Of a DNA stretch of 64,000 nt, positions 27,086 to 35,929 are shown piece by piece. How positions within the stretch are numbered: position 1 is the stretch's first letter; each line of letters opens with the position of its first letter. Under the pieces are notes generated by a model that saw only the letters and a list, made by a program, of their open reading frames with translations, was not told the origin of the DNA and did no database searches. The translations under genes and the position numbers were made by a program. The stretch is from the NCBI RefSeq assembly GCF_038050405.1, contig NZ_CP150901.1, forward strand, positions 3,100,001 to 3,164,000, in the 5' to 3' direction. This DNA comes from Paraburkholderia sp. IMGN_8 (GTDB taxonomy: Bacteria; Pseudomonadota; Gammaproteobacteria; Burkholderiales; Burkholderiaceae).

Positions 27086-28555
27086 TCAAAGTGTGAGTTC
27101 ATGGAAGCGCCGCACGCCGTCGCGAATCCATTGCAGCAAGCCGCCGGAACTGTCATCGGCATGGGCCGGCGAAGCGAGCAGCATCTTTTCGGTTTCCCGG
27201 TGTTCCGAGAGCACGCGGCACATTTCTCTCGCCACCTCCGGGCGCCGCGCGAGGATCGGTGTCAACGCGGTCTTGTCCAGCCGGAACACGGTGGAGCGGG
27301 TCAGCGCACGCACGGTCACGCTGGACCTGACGCCCGCCAGGATCCCCGATTGCCCGATCGAATCGCCGGGCGCCAGCCTGCGCAACTCGATCTCGCCGCC
27401 GTCTTTCGACATCGTCACCCTGGCGACGCCTCGCGCCAGAATATGCAGCTCGTGGCCACCCTCGTCGGCTCCGGCGTAGATGGTGTCGGCGACCTTGAAC
27501 TCGTGCCTGGTGAGCTTCGTTTCGAGCTCCGCCAATTCGGCCTCGTCGAGTGTCTGGAAGATCATCACGTTGCGCAGCAGGCGGTGTTTCTCGTCCGTAC
27601 GCTCGATGACAGGTTCAGGCACGGAAAGCGGCCGCAGTACGACACCTCGCGAAAGCAGATGGCGGTGCGCAAGATCGAACAGGTCGTTGCGCACGCCGGT
27701 CTTCTTGCTCAATGAATCGACGTAGCAGACGATCTCGTACTCGATCGCGTCGTTGGTGGCGCGGCGCACGCTCACGAGCGGCTTGGGCTCGCTCAACACG
27801 TCTTCGGAACTGGCGGCCGCGTTGGCGAGCGCCTCCAGCACAACGGCCGGCCGGATCGACGGCTTGACCGGCAGCACGACGCTGATGCCGTGCGTCTGCG
27901 AGGGCTCGTCGGCGTTGACGATATTGGCGCGAGCCGCCACGCTGTTCGGAATCACGACGATATTGCCCTGACCGTTCAGCAGACTCGTCGCGCGCCAGTT
28001 GCTCTCGACCACTTTGCCTTCCACGTCGCCGATCGTCACCCAGTCGCCAATTCGAAAAGGCTGCGTTGCGTTCAGGACGACGCCTGAAAACACATCGTTG
28101 AGCGTGCTCTGGATCGCGAGGCCGAGTACGACCGCGAGCGCGCCGGACGTGGCGAGCAGCCCTTTCACCGGCAGTTGCAGCACGAACGCGATCGCCCCCA
28201 CCGCGGCCGCCATAAACACCAGCGCACCGAGCACGTCCTGAAACAGACGCTCCCTGTGCCATGTCTCGGGCAATACCACGCGATCGAGCAGGATGATCAC
28301 GAGGCGCGCACCCTGCAGCCACCACACCACCTCCAGCACCTGCGCAAGCAGATGGCGCAGCGGCTCGTCCGGCCACGGCGCCGCGCGTAGCGGATTCATC
28401 CCCGAACGGAACAGCACGTATGTCGACAGCCCGAACATGAGCGCACGAAAGGCGAGCCGCGCCTGGTCGCTCTTGCGATCCATGAAACGCCACGCGAGAA
28501 AATCGAGGACCAGGATGCCTAGCCCAAACAGCACACCGTCGGTCAGGGTCGGCAT
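27086..28555 (-). CDS. MscS-type channel with cyclic-nucleotide-binding domain
   Basis: A 489-residue membrane protein. Four to five hydrophobic segments lie in residues 1-170; the pore helix and beta domain (LLATSGALAVVLGLAIQSTL, then VVLNATQPFRIGDWVTIGD and NWRATSLLNGQGNIVVIPNS) are typical of MscS. After the MscS C-terminal domain a cNMP-binding module follows at about 340-455 with LAPGDSIGQSGILAGVRSSV and a TRSTVFRLDK strand. Such fusions are known and couple channel gating to cyclic nucleotides. It is a single-gene unit, separated by 112 bases from the HD gene. Confidence 0.9.
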   Translation of the reverse strand: MPTLTDGVLFGLGILVLDFLAWRFMDRKSDQARLAFRALMFGLSTYVLFRSGMNPLRAAPWPDEPLRHLLAQVLEVVWWLQGARLVIILLDRVVLPETWHRERLFQDVLGALVFMAAAVGAIAFVLQLPVKGLLATSGALAVVLGLAIQSTLNDVFSGVVLNATQPFRIGDWVTIGDVEGKVVESNWRATSLLNGQGNIVVIPNSVAARANIVNADEPSQTHGISVVLPVKPSIRPAVVLEALANAAASSEDVLSEPKPLVSVRRATNDAIEYEIVCYVDSLSKKTGVRNDLFDLAHRHLLSRGVVLRPLSVPEPVIERTDEKHRLLRNVMIFQTLDEAELAELETKLTRHEFKVADTIYAGADEGGHELHILARGVARVTMSKDGGEIELRRLAPGDSIGQSGILAGVRSSVTVRALTRSTVFRLDKTALTPILARRPEVAREMCRVLSEHRETEKMLLASPAHADDSSGGLLQWIRDGVRRFHELTL

Positions 28556-28594
28556 CGTGGTCCTCGCTCGCCTTGTGGCACGAACCCGGGGTGG

Positions 28595-30463
28595 TCAGAA
28601 CGCGAAACAGCTACATCCCAACGCGCCCCAGAACCCGTTCGAATCGCTGACGGGAACGTTCTTGCGCCATGCCCAGCCGTGCGCATGCGCATGCACGCCG
28701 CACAGATTCACGCAGCCGTCCACGCATGCCACCGCGGTCGGCTTGTAACGGCTGTAGCCACCGAATTCCGCTACCGGCGACCACGACGGGCTGACCGGCA
28801 GATCGGGCGGCGCGAGCGGCGTGAACTCCTCTTCCGCATACACGACCTTGCCGCCCACCACCGTCATCACCGAGGTCAGGAACTTGATGCGGCTTTCATC
28901 GACGGAAAAGTAATCCTCGCTGAGTACTGCGAAGTCCGCGAACTGGCCGGGCACCAGTGCGCCCTTGTGCTCTTCCTCATTCGAGAACCACGCGCTGCCC
29001 ACGGTGTAGCGGCGCAGCGCTTCCATCCGGTCGAGCTTGTTCACGCTCGAATACATCGCGGTACCGCCGACGGTCTTGCCCGACACCATCCAGTACAGCG
29101 ACACGAACGGGTTGAAACTCGCGACGCGCGTGGCGTCCGTGCCCGCACCGACCGGCAGGCCGGCATCCAGCATGTGGCGGATGGGCGGCGTGTGCTTCAC
29201 GGCTTCTTCGCCATATCGCTGAATGAAGTACTCGCCCTGAAAAGCCATCCGATGCTGGATCGCGATACCGCCGCCGAGCGCGCGCACCCGCTCGATATTC
29301 TTTTGCGTGATGGTTTCGCAATGGTCGAAGAACCAGCGCAGCCCGTCGAACGGAATCTGCGCGTTCACGCGTTCGAACACATTCAGGAAGCGCTCGATCG
29401 ACTCGTTATACGTGGCGTGAAGACGGAACGGCCAGCGGTTCGCCACCAGCAGCTTGACGACCGCTTCCAGTTCGTCTTCGAGCGTGTCCGGCAAATCGGG
29501 GCGCGGCTCGAGAAAGTCTTCGAAGTCCGCAGCCGAAAACACCAGCATTTCGCCCGCGCCGTTCACGCGCAGGAAATCGTCGCCTTCGCCGGGCTTCGTC
29601 ATCTTCACCCACTTCGCGAAGTCTTCGATTTCCTTCTTCGCGTTTTGCGTGAACAGGTTGTACGCGATACGCACGGTCAGCTCGCTGCGCTTCGCCAGGT
29701 CCATGATGACCGCGTAGTCGTCCGGATAGGCCTGATAGCCGCCGCCCGCGTCGATCGCGCTCGTCACGCCGAGGCGGTTCAGCTCGCGCATGAAGTGCCG
29801 CGTGGAATTGCGTTGATCCTCCGGCGCGAGCTTCGGGCCTTTCGCCAGCGTTGCGTACAGCAGGCCGGCGTTCGGCCGCGCGATCAGCATGCCGGTCGGA
29901 TTGCCGCGCTTGTCGCGCTGGATCTCGCCGCCGGGCGGGTTAGGCGTGTCTTTGGTGTAGCCGACCGTGCGCAGCGCCGCCGCGTTCAGCAGCGCGCTGT
30001 CGTAGAGATGCAGAATGAACACCGGCGTGTCCGGCGCGATCGCGTTGATTTCTTCGAGCGTCGGTCCGCGCCGCTCGGCGAACTGGAATTCGTTCCAGCC
30101 GCCCACCACGCGCACCCACTGCGGCGCCGGCGTGCGGGCCACCTGCTTGCGCAACATGTCGAGCGCGTCGGCGAGCGAGGGCACGCCGTCCCAGCGCAAC
30201 TCCATGTTGAAGTTCAAGCCGCCGCGAATGATGTGCAGGTGGGAATCGTTGAGACCGGGGATGACCGTGCGCCCTTTGAGGTCGACCTGCCGCGTGCGGT
30301 CGGTCACGTGGCGCATCACGGCATCGCGGGACCCCGCAGCGACGACGCGGCCGTCCGCCACCGCAAGCGCGTCGGCAAACGAGCGCTTGTCATCCTGCGT
30401 GGCGATCTTGCCGTTGAAGAACACAACTTCGGCCGGTGTCGGCGCGGAAGTATTGGAAGTCAT
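28595..30463 (-). CDS. Amidohydrolase (YtcJ/ATZ-type metal-dependent hydrolase)
   Basis: A 622-residue member of the amidohydrolase superfamily. The metal-site HxH follows GRTVIPGLNDSHLHI; later elements are FRLHATYNESIERFLN, the WFFDHCETIT segment with a metal-site histidine, and PVGAGTDATRVASFNP for the catalytic aspartate. The YtcJ branch acts on amides or esters of unknown identity. The C-terminal tail is rich in cysteine and histidine (ACVDGCVNLCGVHAHAHGW, and GALGCSCFAF at the very end) and may hold metal. The ATG at 30463 has GAGG six bases upstream. It may supply a step for the nearby aromatic cluster, but no direct evidence supports that. Confidence 0.88.
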   Translation of the reverse strand: MTSNTSAPTPAEVVFFNGKIATQDDKRSFADALAVADGRVVAAGSRDAVMRHVTDRTRQVDLKGRTVIPGLNDSHLHIIRGGLNFNMELRWDGVPSLADALDMLRKQVARTPAPQWVRVVGGWNEFQFAERRGPTLEEINAIAPDTPVFILHLYDSALLNAAALRTVGYTKDTPNPPGGEIQRDKRGNPTGMLIARPNAGLLYATLAKGPKLAPEDQRNSTRHFMRELNRLGVTSAIDAGGGYQAYPDDYAVIMDLAKRSELTVRIAYNLFTQNAKKEIEDFAKWVKMTKPGEGDDFLRVNGAGEMLVFSAADFEDFLEPRPDLPDTLEDELEAVVKLLVANRWPFRLHATYNESIERFLNVFERVNAQIPFDGLRWFFDHCETITQKNIERVRALGGGIAIQHRMAFQGEYFIQRYGEEAVKHTPPIRHMLDAGLPVGAGTDATRVASFNPFVSLYWMVSGKTVGGTAMYSSVNKLDRMEALRRYTVGSAWFSNEEEHKGALVPGQFADFAVLSEDYFSVDESRIKFLTSVMTVVGGKVVYAEEEFTPLAPPDLPVSPSWSPVAEFGGYSRYKPTAVACVDGCVNLCGVHAHAHGWAWRKNVPVSDSNGFWGALGCSCFAF

Positions 30464-30719
30464 GGCAATCCTCATAGGGAGCGCTCCGCTTTTCACGCGC
30501 GAAGCTATTCATGGGAAGCGGGCGCTCGTCGCGATTGCTTCCATGAAGCATTCAGAAACAGGTTGTAGCCGGCATGCGGAATTCAGGACACCGATGCACC
30601 GCCCTCGAGTCCCACCACATCCTCCGGCACGTTCGTGCCGGTGGATGCTCAATAGATCCGAGGTAGACGTGACCCGCACTGTATTCGAGCCGCCCCGCCG
30701 GACGACGTAATGCGACTGT

Positions 30720-31409
30720 TTACTTCTTTGCAGGCACCGCTGCCAGAACCTCGTGCGTCCCCGCCGTGCGCTGGGGCGCCTTGTGCACCATGGTGTAGGC
30801 ATAGTCCACACCCATCCCATATGCACCCGAATGCTCTTTGGCAATCGCCATGACTGCGTCGTAAGTCTCTCTGTGCGCCCAATCGCGTTGCCATTCGAGC
30901 AGCACCTGTTGCCAGGTCATCGGAATCACGCCGGCCTGAATCATGCGCTGCATCGCATAGTCATGCGCATCCTTCGACGTGCCGCCCGACGCGTCGGCGA
31001 CCATATAGATTTCGTAGTCGCCTTCGGCCATGGCGCATAGCGCAAACGTGTTGTTGCAAACCTCGGTCCACAGACCTGCCACCACGACCTTCTTTCGGCC
31101 GTTTGCAGCAAGCGAGTCACGAACCTTCTGGTCATCCCACGAATTCATGGACGAGCGTTCGAGCACTTTGTGCCCTGGAAACACGTCCAGCAACTCGGGG
31201 TACGTATATCCCGAGAAACTTTCGGATTCCACTGTCGTAATAGTGGTAGGAATGTTGAACGCCCGCGCTGCCTTCGCGAGTCCTACTACGTTGTTCTTAA
31301 GTACCTGACGGTCGATGGACTGGACCCCAAAGGCCATTTGCGGCTGGTGGTCGATGAAGATGATCTGCGAGTTTGCAGGTGTCAGGACTTCGAGTTTCGG
31401 ATTTGCCAT
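30720..31409 (-). CDS. Isochorismatase-family (YcaC-like) hydrolase
   Basis: A 229-residue cysteine hydrolase of the isochorismatase-like fold. The nucleophile is Cys118 in LWTEVCNNTFALCAMAEG; Asp20 in IIFIDHQPQMAFG is the acid/base aspartate, and a lysine (Lys81 in PGHKVLERSSMNSW) occupies the triad position. This matches YcaC-like enzymes, whose substrates are unknown, better than the maleamate amidase NicF. The ATG at 31409 is preferred over one at 31421. It lies upstream of the amidohydrolase on the same strand, with a 256-base gap in which I see nothing but a small GGAGCGCTCC palindrome at about 30479. Confidence 0.85.
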   Translation of the reverse strand: MANPKLEVLTPANSQIIFIDHQPQMAFGVQSIDRQVLKNNVVGLAKAARAFNIPTTITTVESESFSGYTYPELLDVFPGHKVLERSSMNSWDDQKVRDSLAANGRKKVVVAGLWTEVCNNTFALCAMAEGDYEIYMVADASGGTSKDAHDYAMQRMIQAGVIPMTWQQVLLEWQRDWAHRETYDAVMAIAKEHSGAYGMGVDYAYTMVHKAPQRTAGTHEVLAAVPAKK

Positions 31410-31698
31410 GGCTTTGTACATCCTAAAGGTTTAGTGAACATGGGAAGACATGCCGCACTCGCTTGAAGTGCGAGAGAAACCGGAATCCATTCTATCGACG
31501 GGTTTTCTGAGAGTCCTTGGCTAAAGGCCTTAATAGTTCTTAAAAAAAATGCGCCCAAAGTACGGCGCGATTCGCCGACGCAGGGCCCATCGCGATCGCC
31601 CGCTCAGAAGAATTCATATTTTTTTGCAGGACTTTATGTACCGGGGGTTCCTACACTTCGATCCGAAGACGATCGTGCGGCGTCAATGCCGCGGAGGC

Positions 31699-32619
31699 TC
31701 AGCCTTCGAGCGAGCTGTGAACCCGCGCCTCGAGAAACTGCACGAGCGCTCGCACTTTGCTGGAGTGGCGGCGATTGGGCAGATACGCCGCGTAGACGAT
31801 TGCGTCGCCATTGTGGGGACTCGCATCGAAATTTTCGAACAGACGCATCAAGCGTCCCGCCCGGATCTCGGCGGCGACCAGCCATTCAGGCAGCAGCGCG
31901 ATGCCGCGTCCGGCCATGACGGCTTCCAGCAGGATGTCGAGACTGTTCGACAGCAGATGGCCGCGCACCTCAACGCGCTGCTCCACGGTGTCCCGGCGAA
32001 AGGTCCAGACCTGGCGCGTGCGATAGCCGCCGCCGTAGGCCACGCGAAGGCATTCGTGGGCATCGAGCGCCTCGGGCGCCGCCGGCGTGCCGTTGCGTTC
32101 GAGGTAGTCGTGGCTCGCCACGACGTAGCGCGGGTTGTCCGCCAGTTTCCTGACGATCAGGTTGGCGTCCCGGTTGGGCAGGCCGATCCGTATCGCAACG
32201 TCGATTCTGTCGAGCGCGAGATCGGCGTAGTGATCGGCGACCACGACGTCGAGGAACACGCGCGGATGATCGGAAAGGAAGGCCGCCAGATGAGGCCCCA
32301 GCCTCAGCCGGCTGTAGGTGGACGGCACGGCGATCCTGAGCGAGCCGACCGGCGACGCGCCGCTGTCGAACACACTCTCGTCCGCTTCGGCGAGGTCGTC
32401 CAGCACCTTGCCGACCTGTTCGACATACGCAATGCCGGCGTCCGTGAGACTGACCTTTCTCGGCGTGCGGGTCAGTAGCGCGGTGCCCAGCGAAGTTTCC
32501 AGCGCGTCCATCAGACGCGTGACCGACGAGGTGGCCACACCCAGACGTTGCGCGGCCTTCGAGAAGCCGCCGGCGTCCGCCACTTCCAGCAACGTGTTCA
32601 GGGCGAGGAGCTTGTCCAT
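31699..32619 (-). CDS. LysR-family regulator (CrgA-type)
   Basis: A 306-residue LysR regulator: wHTH at residues 1-60 (LLEVADAGGFSKAAQRLGVATSSVTRL), then the effector-binding domain with LRIAVPSTYSRLRLGPHL and ALDRIDVAIRIGLPNRDANLI. It is divergent from the DsbA-monooxygenase gene with 118 bases between them, which is how LysR activators normally control their target operon. An inverted repeat in this gap is listed separately. The effector is probably the aromatic substrate or an intermediate of the cluster. Confidence 0.92.
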   Translation of the reverse strand: MDKLLALNTLLEVADAGGFSKAAQRLGVATSSVTRLMDALETSLGTALLTRTPRKVSLTDAGIAYVEQVGKVLDDLAEADESVFDSGASPVGSLRIAVPSTYSRLRLGPHLAAFLSDHPRVFLDVVVADHYADLALDRIDVAIRIGLPNRDANLIVRKLADNPRYVVASHDYLERNGTPAAPEALDAHECLRVAYGGGYRTRQVWTFRRDTVEQRVEVRGHLLSNSLDILLEAVMAGRGIALLPEWLVAAEIRAGRLMRLFENFDASPHNGDAIVYAAYLPNRRHSSKVRALVQFLEARVHSSLEG

Positions 32620-32652
32620 GGATGGCCTCAGCGGTGGTTCGGTTGCGTACAG

Positions 32653-32669
32653 CGCAATACGGGATTGCG
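32653..32669. promoter_or_regulatory. Inverted repeat CGCAAT-N5-ATTGCG, candidate LysR site
   Basis: CGCAAT and ATTGCG are exact inverted copies separated by ACGGG. The repeat lies 33-49 bases upstream of the LysR gene and 70-85 bases upstream of the DsbA-monooxygenase fusion gene, a suitable place for a shared LysR binding site. Confidence 0.5.
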
Positions 32670-32737
32670 TTTTAGCCTCATTCTACAAACTTCTTGCAAC
32701 GGATAACCTGCATGCACTACCAGGTGAGAGGTGCAAC

Positions 32738-34537
32738 ATGCAAGCCATTCCGGTCGAGGTCAATTACGACTTCATTTGTCCGTGGTGCTGGATCGGCCAA
32801 CGGAATCTCGCTGCGGCGCTCGCCGAATCCGGTACCGGCGCGGCTGTTTCGATCCGCTACATGCCGTTCGAGTTAAATCCGTCGATGCCCGTCGAAGGCA
32901 TGGACCGGCGCGATTATCGAACCCGTAAATTCGGCAGCTGGGCGCGTTCGCAAGGCATGGACGCGCAGGTCGCGGCCGCCGGTCTCGCGGCCGGTGCGCC
33001 ATTCAACTACGACAAGGTGCTGCGCACGCCGAACACGCGCCTCGCGCATCGTCTGATGCAGTTCGCCCAAAGCCGTCACGAGCCGCGGAAGACGGCGGCG
33101 CTTTATCAGGCCATCTACGCCGCCTACTTCTCGGAAGGCCGCGACATCGGTGCGCTCGACACGCTGGCCGCCATCGGCGCCGAACAGGGTTTCGATGCGG
33201 ACGAGGTTCGCGCGTATCTGCTGTCCGACTCGGGCAATCAGAAAATCGATGCCGCACAGCGCGAGGCGGGCCGGCTCGGCATTCACTCGGTTCCCACCAT
33301 CGTGATCGCCGGCGACGCGATCAGCGGCGCGCAACCGCCCGCCGTCTTTATCAATGCACTGCGTTCAGCCGTGCAGCGGAGCTGCAGCATGAGATCACTT
33401 GAGAAACCACGTGCCGTCGTGGTCGGCGGCTCGCTCGGCGGACTGCTTTCGGCCACAACCTTGCGGGCGGCCGGTTGGGATGTCGACGTGTTCGAAACCT
33501 CGCCGAACCAGCTCGACAGCCGCGGCGGCGGCATCGTCCTTCAGCCCGACGTGCTGGATGCGCTGCAGTTCGCCGGCGTAGCGTTGCCCGATCCGCCGGG
33601 CGTGGCGTCGGGCGAGCGCATCTATCTGGACCGCGAAGACACTCACGTCGAACGGCTGTTCATGCCGCAGATGCAGACCTCATGGAGCCTGCTGTACCGG
33701 GCCATGAGGAACGCGCTGCCCGCGGCGTCCATGCATGCGGACGAGACCTTTGTCGATTTCCGGATGGAGGGCGAGCAGATCGTCGCGCAGTTCGAAAGCG
33801 GCCGCAGCGAGCGGGCCGATCTGCTGATCGGCGCCGACGGCATCCGCTCGACGCTCAGGCGGCGGCTCCTGCCTGAGGTCGTGCCGGCCTACGCAGGCTA
33901 TGTGGCATGGCGCGGACTCGTCGACGAGCCTGATCTGCCGCTGCGCGCCGCGGACACGCTGCGTGACCGGTTTACGTTCCAGCAGGGCGAAGCGCATTCG
34001 GCTCTCGCCTATCTGATTCCCGGCGAAGGCGACTCGACCGTGGTTGGCGAGCGCCGCTGGAACTGGGTGTGGTACCGCAAGTACAGCCGCGAAGCGCTGG
34101 ACGCGCTTCTGGTGGACCGGCACGGCGTTGCGCGCCCGTTCTCGCTGCCGCCGGGCACGACCAGGAGCGCGGACATCGCCCAGCTTCGAGCGGATGCGAA
34201 AGCGCTGCTCGGGCCGACGTTTCGCGCGCTGGTCGATGCCACCGAAGAACCGTTCATGCAGCCGATCGTCGATCTGCGCGCGCCGAAGATGGTGTTCGGC
34301 CGGGTCGTGCTGATCGGCGACGCCGCATCGGTGCCGCGTCCGCACACGGCGGGAAGCACCGCCAAGGCCGCGGCCAATGCGCATGCGCTCGCACTGGCGT
34401 TGTCGTCGACGTGGCAGGCCGGCGCGACCATCGATTCCGTACTCAAGCGCTGGGAAAACCAGCAGTTGCAGCGCGGCAAGCTGATGACCGATCTAGGCGT
34501 GTCGCTCGGCGACCGGCTGATGGGCATCGCCCGCTGA
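32738..34537 (+). CDS. Fusion: DsbA/FrnE-type oxidoreductase + 2,6-dihydroxypyridine hydroxylase-like FAD monooxygenase
   Basis: One uninterrupted frame of 599 residues. Residues 1-217 are a FrnE/DsbA-type thioredoxin-fold protein with the redox motif CPWC (14-17), and GIHSVPTIVIAGDAISGAQP as the cis-proline region. Residues 218-599 are a flavin monooxygenase with VVVGGSLGGLLSATTL, IGADGIRS and GDAASVPRPHTAGSTAKAA, close to 2,6-dihydroxypyridine 3-hydroxylase, including the YAGYVAWRG block. Normally these are separate genes. The second half keeps its own ATG at 33389 with CGGAG seven bases upstream, so it may also be made as a separate protein. AGAGG precedes the first ATG. It heads the cluster opposite the LysR gene. 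Confidence 0.82.
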   Translation: MQAIPVEVNYDFICPWCWIGQRNLAAALAESGTGAAVSIRYMPFELNPSMPVEGMDRRDYRTRKFGSWARSQGMDAQVAAAGLAAGAPFNYDKVLRTPNTRLAHRLMQFAQSRHEPRKTAALYQAIYAAYFSEGRDIGALDTLAAIGAEQGFDADEVRAYLLSDSGNQKIDAAQREAGRLGIHSVPTIVIAGDAISGAQPPAVFINALRSAVQRSCSMRSLEKPRAVVVGGSLGGLLSATTLRAAGWDVDVFETSPNQLDSRGGGIVLQPDVLDALQFAGVALPDPPGVASGERIYLDREDTHVERLFMPQMQTSWSLLYRAMRNALPAASMHADETFVDFRMEGEQIVAQFESGRSERADLLIGADGIRSTLRRRLLPEVVPAYAGYVAWRGLVDEPDLPLRAADTLRDRFTFQQGEAHSALAYLIPGEGDSTVVGERRWNWVWYRKYSREALDALLVDRHGVARPFSLPPGTTRSADIAQLRADAKALLGPTFRALVDATEEPFMQPIVDLRAPKMVFGRVVLIGDAASVPRPHTAGSTAKAAANAHALALALSSTWQAGATIDSVLKRWENQQLQRGKLMTDLGVSLGDRLMGIAR

Positions 34538-34587
34538 GTTTGCGTCCACGTCAGCGTCCACTTTTTTTTAATTTCACGGAGTTGCCC

Positions 34588-35802
34588 ATGTCAACGCACG
34601 CATCCACCACGGCCGGCACCGCAAGCCCGGTCAAGCTGACACGCGGCCTGATCGCGCTATTCGCATTCTGCTGCGGCGCGATCGTCGCAAATCTCTATTA
34701 CGCGCAACCGATCACCGAATTGATTGCACCGGATATTCACATGTCCGGCGGCACGGCCAGCCTGATCGTTTCGCTCACGCAGATCGGCTACGCCTTCGGC
34801 CTGTTCTTTCTCGTGCCGCTCGGCGACCTGCTGGAGAACCGCAAGCTGATGATCACCACCGCGCTGGTGTCGATCGTGAGTCTCGGCGCCGCGGCGTTTG
34901 CCCATCAGCCGGGCTGGTTTCTCGCGATCTCGCTGCTGGTCGGCTTCAGCTCCGTGGCCGTGCAGATTCTGATTCCGCTCGCCGCCCATCTCGCACCGGA
35001 CGAGTCGCGCGGCAAGGTGGTCGGCACCATCATGAGCGGACTGCTGCTCGGCATCCTGCTGTCGCGCCCGATCTCCAGCGTGGTCGCCGGGCATTTCGGC
35101 TGGCGCGCCGTATTCGGCTCCGCGGCCGTGCTGATGACGATCGTTACCAGCGTGCTCGCACTGACCATTCCGCGCCGCCAGCCGGATCACAAGGCCACCT
35201 ACTTCGAGCTGATCGGCTCGCTTGCCCACCTGGTCCGCACGATGCCGATCCTGCGTCACCGCTCGTTGTATCAGGCGCTGATGTTCGCTTCGTTCAGCCT
35301 GTTCTGGACCGCGATCCCCGTCGAGTTGACCAGGCAGTTCGGACTCTCGCAAACCGCCATCGGCATCTTCGCGCTGGTCGGCGCGATCGGCGCGACCTCG
35401 GCGCCGGTCGCGGGGCGTCTCGCCGATGCGGGCCACACAGTGCGCGCGACGCTGATTGCGCTCGTGGTGGGCGCGCTCGCCTACACACCGGCGTTGATTC
35501 ATCCGGCGTGGGGCGTGCCGGGGCTTGTCGCGACCGGCATCGTTCTCGACTTCGGCGTGCAGATGAACATGGTGCTGGGGCAACGCGAAATCTATGCATT
35601 GCATGCCGCGAGCCGCAACCGGCTCAATGCGTTGTACATGACCAGCATCTTCGTAGGCGGCGCGTTCGGCTCGGCGCTCGCCAGCCCGCTCTATGAACAC
35701 GGCGGCTGGCCGCTCGTCGCCGCGGTCGCTACGGCCTTCCCGATCGTCGCGCTGATTCATTATCTGACGATCGGCCGCCCGTTCGCCTCCCGCAACGCCT
35801 GA
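34588..35802 (+). CDS. MFS transporter
   Basis: A 404-residue major-facilitator protein with 12 predicted helices. ANLYYAQPITELIAPDIH in helix 1 and the LVPLGDLLENRKLM loop between helices 2 and 3 are characteristic of a drug:H+ or aromatic-compound-type MFS subfamily. It begins 50 bases after the DsbA-monooxygenase fusion, in the same direction. It may import the aromatic substrate or expel a toxic intermediate; which one cannot be told. Confidence 0.9.
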   Translation: MSTHASTTAGTASPVKLTRGLIALFAFCCGAIVANLYYAQPITELIAPDIHMSGGTASLIVSLTQIGYAFGLFFLVPLGDLLENRKLMITTALVSIVSLGAAAFAHQPGWFLAISLLVGFSSVAVQILIPLAAHLAPDESRGKVVGTIMSGLLLGILLSRPISSVVAGHFGWRAVFGSAAVLMTIVTSVLALTIPRRQPDHKATYFELIGSLAHLVRTMPILRHRSLYQALMFASFSLFWTAIPVELTRQFGLSQTAIGIFALVGAIGATSAPVAGRLADAGHTVRATLIALVVGALAYTPALIHPAWGVPGLVATGIVLDFGVQMNMVLGQREIYALHAASRNRLNALYMTSIFVGGAFGSALASPLYEHGGWPLVAAVATAFPIVALIHYLTIGRPFASRNA

Positions 35803-35929
35803 GCTCGTCAATCCATTCGGGAATCCGGATGGCAACGCTGTCCGGTTTAACAACATTTAAGCGTGGATTCAGGAATTCCCGTGACGGCGGCGATACGCTA
35901 GCCAGCATAGTCAAACCAAAGGTGCGTGA

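Noticed and set aside
28679..30568. 629-codon plus-strand frame opposite the amidohydrolase
   Set aside because: Antisense shadow with skewed composition; the amidohydrolase has all metal-site motifs.
30720..31409. Assignment of the isochorismatase-like gene as maleamate amidase (NicF)
   Set aside because: The sequence around Cys118 and the aspartate motif fits YcaC-like proteins better, so it cannot be used as support for a nicotinate pathway.
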